DNA of 64,000 nucleotides from JACRAV01 sp964571235 (GTDB lineage: Bacteria; Zixibacteria; MSB-5A5; GN15; FEB-12). Location of the stretch: positions 269,177-333,176 of the forward strand of contig CAZNAI010000007.1 in the NCBI GenBank assembly GCA_964571235.1, written 5' to 3'. The notes under the pieces were generated by a model. That model was given only the letters and a program-made list of their open reading frames with translations. It was not told the DNA's origin and made no database searches. Of the stretch, positions 59,385 to 64,000 are shown piece after piece (position 1 is the stretch's first letter; every line of letters starts with the position of its first letter). The position numbers and the translations under genes are program-made.

Positions 59385-61744
59385 GATTTGAGCGTCACAA
59401 TCGTCACTCCGGCGCCGCCTTCGTTCCAGTCGCCCAGCCGGATTGTGGCGACATCGCGGTGCTTTTTCAGATATTCACTCAATGTTCGCCGGAGCGTTCC
59501 GGTCCCCTTGCCATGGATGACATACACCTGATGGATTCCGCCGACCACCGCTTTGTCCAAAAACCGGTCGAGCGCTTCAATAGCTTCTTCGCCGGTCATC
59601 CCGCGCAGATGAATCTCCGGAGTGGTCACACTCTCGGCATTGACATGCGACACCGACCGCATCGGCCTGCCCGGTGTTTCGATTGCCAGTTTTTGCAGAC
59701 TGCGAAGCTCCACCACGGTCGTGATATTTCCCACCCGTACTCTTGCCTTGTCTGCGCCGACCAGACCGACTATGTCGCCATCCTGACCGAGATCGATCAA
59801 ATGAACACGATCACCTTCGCTGAATCTGTCCAGCGCCCGACGCGGCGGCTTCTTGCTGATCACACTTTTCTGTTTCCCGACCTCGTCGCCCAGTGACTTA
59901 AGCGTCTGGTGCATCTGCTTAATTGCTTCGGCCGAGGCTCCCGTCTTGCGAATCTCTCCAACCAGCCGCTCGGTTTCCTTCCGGGTCATATCCAATAGAG
60001 TCTCGGTCTCAGCCAACTGCTTTTTCTTTTCTGCCTCAACCTCGACTTTGAGTTTGTCGGCCAGCGTTCGATACTTCGTTTCCGCTTCCTGTGCGTCAAG
60101 CAGACGCTGGCTCAAATTGATCTTGTCCGTGCGGACTGTGGCCAGTTCAGCCTCCAGCGACGAAATCAGCGCAGTAAGCGACCGTTCCCCCGATCCGATT
60201 AACTCCGATGCCCTCCCGCAAATTTCCTGCGGCATTCCGAGGCGACTGGCGATTTCGACTGCATACGAGGATCCCGGTATCCCCAGTTGTAGATGATAGG
60301 TAGGGGAGAGGGACTGCCGGTCAAACGAAAGCGAGGCGTTTTCTATCTCCGGATTCTCAAGCGCGAGTGTCTTAAGCTGCGAGTAGTGAGTAGTGACAAT
60401 CATCCGAGCATCCGATTTCACCAAATGCATGACAATCGATTCGGCCAGCGCCGCCCCTTCTTTCGGATCAGTCCCGGCGCCGATTTCATCAAAGAGAACA
60501 AGTGTCTTTGCATCGGCGGCGGTGATTGCCGAAATGATATTGGTAATGTGCGAGGAAAAAGTAGACAGCGACAATTCAATCGATTGCTCATCGCCAATAT
60601 CGGCAAAGACCTGCGAAAATATTCCCACTGTGCTGGTTTCCCGCGCCGGAATCGGAAGACCGGTCATCGCCATCAATGTCAGAAGTCCAAATGTCTTAAG
60701 CGCAATTGTCTTTCCGCCGGTATTCGGCCCGGTGATCAACACCGCCGGCCGGTCATCATTAAGAGTGAGTGACAGCGGAACAACTTTGGTGACATCCTTC
60801 AATTTCAAAATCAACAGTGGATGTCTCGCCTCAACCAAACTCACACTTGCCGCTCTATCAGTCTTCGGCCGATTCGACTTTGTCTCGCTCGCCAACAACG
60901 CCGCCGCATGAAACGAATCAAGTTGCCCTATGATCTGCCAGTTTTCAAGTAGCGCCGACGCCCTCAATCCGATCTCCCGCGTAATCGCCCGCAATATCCT
61001 GTCAATCTCCAGCCGCTCTTCTTGAAGTAGCATATTGAGCCGGTTGTTCATCTCGACTACTTCCGCCGGCTCGATATAGAGCGTCGCCCCCGACTGCGAC
61101 CGATCGTGCAAGATTCCCATATCGGTGCGATAATTAGCCGAGATAACCGGCATCACATACCGGTCATTGCGCTGCGTGACGATATCGTCCTGCCACCCCG
61201 CCTGTTTTTTCTGCGATCCGACAATCGCCTCAATCCGGCTGATCGTCTTCCGCCGCGTCTCATGAATATCCAGCCGAATCTTGCGTAGCGCGGGGGAGGC
61301 CGAATCTTTGACCTCTCCGGTCGGCTCCAGCGCGTCGATAATCTGCTTCTTCAGTTCCGGAAACGCCCGTGTCCTTTTGAGATACTCATCCACCAACGGA
61401 AACTTTGCCCTGTTTTCTTTGTCATACCCATGTAGCGCAATCGAGACATCCACCAATCGCAAGACCGCCAAAATCTCTGGCGGATCGATAAACACACCCT
61501 CCAGTTTGGCATGCTCGACAAACGGCGTCGAGTCTTCCAATCGTTCAAGCGGGAAGGGGAGCCCAAAGTTGACAATATCTTTGATCTGCTGAATTTCGTC
61601 TTGCCGCCGCTCAATCGCCGCCGGGTCGGACATCGGCGCAAACTGCCCCACATACACCTTGCCGATCGGCGTTAGGCACCGCCCCGAAATCAGCGCAATG
61701 ATCTTGTGATATTCGAGTACTTCGAGTGTATGTGAACTAATCAC
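59381..61744 (-). CDS. mutS2: MutS2 family ATPase/endonuclease
   Basis: 787 residues, full length. MutS2 lacks the mismatch-reading domain of MutS; in different bacteria it suppresses recombination or rescues collided ribosomes. N-terminal LEVLEYHKIIALISGRC, core HPLLIL, Walker A ITGPNTGGKTIALKTFG, Walker B TLVLFDEIGAGTDPKEGA, VTTHYSQLKTLAL, a coiled coil (about 520-630) and a C-terminal Smr nuclease domain (EIHLRGMTGEEAIEALDRFL, VYVIHGKGTGTLR). First gene of the mutS2-dnaG-recN run; cvpA lies upstream, separated by a terminator. Confidence 0.96.
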   Translation of the reverse strand: MISSHTLEVLEYHKIIALISGRCLTPIGKVYVGQFAPMSDPAAIERRQDEIQQIKDIVNFGLPFPLERLEDSTPFVEHAKLEGVFIDPPEILAVLRLVDVSIALHGYDKENRAKFPLVDEYLKRTRAFPELKKQIIDALEPTGEVKDSASPALRKIRLDIHETRRKTISRIEAIVGSQKKQAGWQDDIVTQRNDRYVMPVISANYRTDMGILHDRSQSGATLYIEPAEVVEMNNRLNMLLQEERLEIDRILRAITREIGLRASALLENWQIIGQLDSFHAAALLASETKSNRPKTDRAASVSLVEARHPLLILKLKDVTKVVPLSLTLNDDRPAVLITGPNTGGKTIALKTFGLLTLMAMTGLPIPARETSTVGIFSQVFADIGDEQSIELSLSTFSSHITNIISAITAADAKTLVLFDEIGAGTDPKEGAALAESIVMHLVKSDARMIVTTHYSQLKTLALENPEIENASLSFDRQSLSPTYHLQLGIPGSSYAVEIASRLGMPQEICGRASELIGSGERSLTALISSLEAELATVRTDKINLSQRLLDAQEAETKYRTLADKLKVEVEAEKKKQLAETETLLDMTRKETERLVGEIRKTGASAEAIKQMHQTLKSLGDEVGKQKSVISKKPPRRALDRFSEGDRVHLIDLGQDGDIVGLVGADKARVRVGNITTVVELRSLQKLAIETPGRPMRSVSHVNAESVTTPEIHLRGMTGEEAIEALDRFLDKAVVGGIHQVYVIHGKGTGTLRRTLSEYLKKHRDVATIRLGDWNEGGAGVTIVTLKS

Positions 61745-61758
61745 TTCTTGCCAATCCT

Positions 61759-61803
61759 GTCATTGCGAGGTGAGCCGTCTTCGGCGAACCGAAGCAATCA
61801 CTC
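61759..61803 (+). repeat. CATTGCGAG...GAAGCAATC repeat
   Basis: GTCATTGCGAGGTGAGCC, then GTCTTC, GGCGAACCGAAGCAATCACT. Its central loop is again GTCTTC within GCC/GGC. Lies 15 bases upstream of the mutS2 start. Confidence 0.7.
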
Positions 61804-61831
61804 TTCGGCCACCAATTGAAAAGCCCGGCTT

Positions 61832-61851
61832 TCACCGGGCTGTAATATACA
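61832..61851 (-). terminator. Terminator of cvpA
   Basis: Seven-bp stem AGCCCGG / CCGGGCT with loop of six; on the minus strand followed by TTTTCAATT. Located 27 bases after the cvpA stop. Confidence 0.8.
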
Positions 61852-61877
61852 CTCTGGCGGGCGCTGGCCCAATCTCT

Positions 61878-62513
61878 TTAGCTCTGCTTCGGTTCAGTAT
61901 TGAAATACTTGTCCAGCTGGAAAATGACCTTGTACACCTCGGCTCGTTCTTCTGAAACCGAGCCTTTGTTACTCCCGCTACTGGGTTGCATCAGCAGGGT
62001 ATTTTCGATCTTCTTCATGAAACTTGGTGTCTCAGGATGAACGATTGATGTCGACTCAAACACAAGCGGCACAGTCTTGGCCACCACCGGGCCGAAAAGC
62101 GACGCTCCAAAATAATCGTAGAACTTATCCGGCATGGGCAGGAGGAAGACCAAAAATGTAAGAAACCCGACCGCCACCCATCCGCGCAGAAATCCGACCA
62201 GCGCCCCGCCCACCTGATCCGGTTTCCCCTGGCTCTTGATACTGGCAACTTTATAGAAAATTATCCCCAGCAGTTTGAACACCGCGTACGAAACTGTCAG
62301 CAAAATCATAAACGACAGAAACGCCGAGATGAGGGGAGAGCCGCCGACATGGTCGTAGACCCAGATGGCGAACTTGTCGATATACGAAATCGAGGTTAAC
62401 AGCGCGGCGAAAAAGATCACAAACGCCGACAACTCGCGCACCAGCCCCTTTTTCGACCCGATAATCACCGAAGTCAAAAGCAAGGCGATCAATACTCCAT
62501 CAACCCAATTCAT
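61878..62513 (-). CDS. cvpA: CvpA family inner-membrane protein
   Basis: 211 residues. Four hydrophobic helices typical of CvpA: NWVDGVLIALLLTSVIIG, ELSAFVIFFAALLTSI, PLISAFLSFMILLTVSYAVF and GWVAVGFLTFLVFLLPMP, with the family's GSKKGLVREL and GGALVGFLRGW loops. CvpA is linked to envelope stress tolerance and colicin V export in enterobacteria; its molecular role is not settled. Strong AGGAGG ribosome site. It has its own terminator, so it is separate from the mutS2 run. The next 546 bases upstream contain only repeats. Confidence 0.9.
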   Translation of the reverse strand: MNWVDGVLIALLLTSVIIGSKKGLVRELSAFVIFFAALLTSISYIDKFAIWVYDHVGGSPLISAFLSFMILLTVSYAVFKLLGIIFYKVASIKSQGKPDQVGGALVGFLRGWVAVGFLTFLVFLLPMPDKFYDYFGASLFGPVVAKTVPLVFESTSIVHPETPSFMKKIENTLLMQPSSGSNKGSVSEERAEVYKVIFQLDKYFNTEPKQS

Positions 62514-62741
62514 ACCATCCTCCTGTTTCAGAGGCCCAAACCACTCGGCTTGCCATCCACTGATTCCACGTCATTTCCGAGGCCTTCTTGTCACCGCGGA
62601 CTTGATCCGGGGCAAGCGTGTGTGACAATGCCGTGTATACACCGACGAAACCACTACCGGTCCCGCCCAACCCCGATTCTACCCTATTTTTATGACACAA
62701 CGCAAGACCTGTTTGGGGCGTAGGGCTGGATCGAGAACGGT

Positions 62742-62800
62742 TGTCGAAACCTCCCGCCTACGGCGGGCCCGCTTCGCGGCAGGGGATTTCGACCTACAAG
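62742..62800 (-). repeat. TAGGTCGAAA...TTTCGACA long hairpin repeat, inverted copy 3
   Basis: Minus-strand reading: CTTGTAGGTCGAAATCCCCT, inner GC-rich hairpins, GGGAGGTTTCGACA. Same outer arms as 52790 and 55614. Confidence 0.75.
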
Positions 62801-62820
62801 AATGTCATCCCAGCCCCCTT

Positions 62821-63024
62821 TGTCATCCCAGCGAAAGCTGGGACCCATCTTCTCTTACATTCTTCGGTACCCCACAGCTCTGTGGATTATCGGTCAACCC
62901 CTCACCTGTCACTCCGTGACATCCTCTCCCCAAGGGAGAGGAATTGGTATCAACCTATTTTGAAATGGTCAAAACTTGTCCTTCTCCCTCAGGGAGAAGG
63001 TGCCCGAAGGGCGGATGAGGGGGA
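62821..63024 (+). repeat. Composite palindrome-rich repeat of about 200 bases, copy 1
   Basis: Ordered hairpin modules: CCCAGCGAAAGCTGGG, CCCACAGCTCTGTGG, TGTCACTCCGTGACA, TCTCCCCAAGGGAGA, then a less similar link, CCTTCTCCCTCAGGGAGAAG and GTGCCCGAAGGGC. The second copy at 63736-63930 has the same order with differences mostly in links. Nothing resembling a gene in 62514-63059. Confidence 0.85.
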
Positions 63025-63036
63025 GATATTGCTTAA

Positions 63037-63057
63037 CGGACACTTCTGTCCGCTGCG
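63037..63057 (+). repeat. CGGACACTTCTGTCCG palindrome
   Basis: Matches 54517-54539. Ends three bases from the stop of the minus-strand YqeY gene at 63060. Confidence 0.65.
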
Positions 63058-63059
63058 TC

Positions 63060-63506
63060 CTATTTCCCCAACTCCTCATTCACAATCTTCTGCACCAGCT
63101 TCCCGTCGGCCTGACCCTTCACCCGCGGCATCAAAACCTTCATCACCAGGCCAATCTTCGACGGTCCATCCGCCCCCGACTCGGCAATCGCCTGCTTGAC
63201 AATCTCCCGAAGTCGCTCCTCGCTGATCTGCTCGGGCAAATACGCCTGAATCACCCCCAGCTCGAACTCTTCCTTAGTCGCCAGATCCTCGCGATTGGCC
63301 TTGCGGTATTCTTCGATCGATTCCCGGCGCTTTTTGGCCGAGGCCGAGAGCACCCCAGTGACTACCTCGTCGGTCGGCTCAGCGTGGTTGTTAATCAGAA
63401 AATACTTAACATCCGACTTGAGGCCCCGAAGCACCAGCAGACGATCTTTCAGCCCGCCCTTCATCGCTTCGATAATTTCCTTATCTATCCGTTCGTAAAT
63501 AGTCAT
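63060..63506 (-). CDS. GatB/YqeY domain protein
   Basis: 148 residues from ATG 63506, six bases after GGGAGG. Family pattern: TIYERIDKEIIEAMKGGLKD, LLVLRGLKSDVKYFLIN, KRRESIEEYRKANREDLA, EEFELGVIQAYLPEQISEE, IGLVMKVLMPRVKGQADGKL and VQKIVNEELG. It has the tail domain of the amidotransferase subunit GatB as a free-standing protein, thought to bind tRNA; role unproven. It is enclosed by two copies of the composite repeat and stands alone on the minus strand. Confidence 0.92.
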   Translation of the reverse strand: MTIYERIDKEIIEAMKGGLKDRLLVLRGLKSDVKYFLINNHAEPTDEVVTGVLSASAKKRRESIEEYRKANREDLATKEEFELGVIQAYLPEQISEERLREIVKQAIAESGADGPSKIGLVMKVLMPRVKGQADGKLVQKIVNEELGK

Positions 63507-63531
63507 CAAATCCTCCCGGTTCGTTGTGCGC

Positions 63532-63700
63532 GGCAGGCATCCTGCCTGCCCGTGCCGTCAGGCGTCCTCACCCGACGCTTATGTAATCCGTCATTGCGAA
63601 CTCGCCTCGAGCGTCGCAATCTCTCTTCCTGTAGGTCGGTGACCCTTGTGGTCCCGACATTCTGCGTCATCGTAGGGCAGGAGCCCTGCGCTCCTGCCAT
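63532..63700. repeat. Run of four palindromic repeats
   Basis: GGCAGGCATCCTGCCTGCC (63532-63550, as at 50411); CGTCATTGCGAACTCGCC to GCGTCGCAATCTCTC (63589-63625); GTAGGTCGGTGACCCTTGTG with GTCCCGACA (63631-63660); CGTAGGGCAGGAGCCCTGCG with CTCCTGCCA (63671-63700). No gene in 63507-64000. Confidence 0.7.
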
Positions 63701-63735
63701 TCTCAACCAAACATCTTCGCGCGACGCCAAATCTC

Positions 63736-63930
63736 TGTCATCCCAGCGAAAGCTGGGACCCGTCTTCTATTCAGGTCCCCACAGCTTGCTGTGGGATCGG
63801 TCGACCCCTCACCTGTCACTCCGTGACATCCTCTCCCCAAGGGAGAGGAATTGGTACCACCTTACCCAGAAACGGTCGGTACACGCCCTTCTCCCTGAGG
63901 GAGAAGGTGCCCAACGGGCGGATGTGGGGG
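63736..63930 (+). repeat. Composite palindrome-rich repeat of about 200 bases, copy 2
   Basis: Same module order as 62821-63024: CCCAGCGAAAGCTGGG, CCCACAGCTTGCTGTGGG, TGTCACTCCGTGACA, TCTCCCCAAGGGAGA, CCTTCTCCCTGAGGGAGAAG, GTGCCCAACGGGC. In this copy the second stem is complete. Same orientation as copy 1, about 915 bases apart. The final 70 bases of the window show nothing else I can support. Confidence 0.85.
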
Positions 63931-64000
63931 TCCTCCCGCAAACAACAGCGGCTGGTCCAACTCTGTCAGACCCGCCGCTGAATGTCAATCTAAACGTTCG

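Noticed and set aside
62821..63930. Composite repeats as ends of a transposon carrying the YqeY gene
   Set aside because: They are direct, not inverted, no transposase is present, and the enclosed gene is an ordinary housekeeping type.

Overview
The window reads as ordinary chromosome of an uncultured Gram-negative bacterium of the Fibrobacteres-Chlorobi-Bacteroidetes (FCB) group, most likely candidate phylum Zixibacteria. Evidence: a full SprA (outer-membrane translocon of the type IX secretion system), a secreted protein ending in a type IX sorting domain (YPNPFNPTTTISF), a secreted sugar dehydrogenase ending in paired dockerin-like repeats (VDISDLS...IDYLYISF), a BtuB-like outer-membrane receptor and an Mla lipid transporter. 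The phylum name is inference from these signatures; no search was run. The -35 boxes I could see are TTGACA-like with 16-17 base spacers. No CRISPR array, prophage, transposase or rRNA was found; one tRNA (Ala-GGC) is present.

Layout. 1-4270: 3' end of miaB, a membrane GAF/receiver sensor protein and an HDOD protein. 4320-7841: aroC, then a cobalamin riboswitch and the B12 receptor it controls. 7921-17955: STAS-like protein, recG, DUF1844 protein, murB, giant sprA. 18001-23764: overlapping genes for an M28 peptidase, SelA, SelB and an amidohydrolase; SelA/SelB imply selenocysteine use. 23838-27389: nfeD-slipin membrane pair and a type IX secreted protein. 27789-31505: PP-loop ATPase (minus) and mlaE-mlaF-mlaD (plus). 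31612-33196: two lower-GC genes for unknown membrane proteins. 33269-38286 (minus): deoB, deoC, a tiny Cys-rich protein, an archaemetzincin with a ruined active site, and an MrfA-like helicase. 38397-46109: two ECF sigma/anti-sigma modules around an MFS exporter, the tRNA and a secreted three-repeat protein of unknown function. 46181-55605: sugar dehydrogenase, exonuclease-WYL fusion, a histidine ammonia-lyase family enzyme, an LtaS-like sulfatase-fold enzyme, a third sigma/anti-sigma/YbjQ operon and a DUF1028 protein. 55981-63506 (minus): cvpA, mutS2, dnaG, recN and a YqeY-type gene.

The most unusual feature is non-coding. From about 27 kb on, intergenic gaps are filled with several families of short palindromic repeats. 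One family keeps the head TAGG(T/G)C and the loop GTCTTC while its two stem arms change together, the signature of selected RNA structure, and many copies begin within a few bases of a stop codon. A composite repeat of about 200 bases, built from nested hairpins, occurs twice around the YqeY gene. An array of 19-base units near 27.5 kb runs directly into another dispersed repeat.

Other points of interest: the neighbouring sensor and HDOD genes carry incomplete histidine-kinase parts; the archaemetzincin-like protein has HQLAH instead of HExxH; the ammonia-lyase has Thr-Ser-Gly where the MIO cofactor normally forms from Ala-Ser-Gly; and two of the three ECF sigma genes have matching AAC...CGTC promoters just upstream, suggesting autoregulation.
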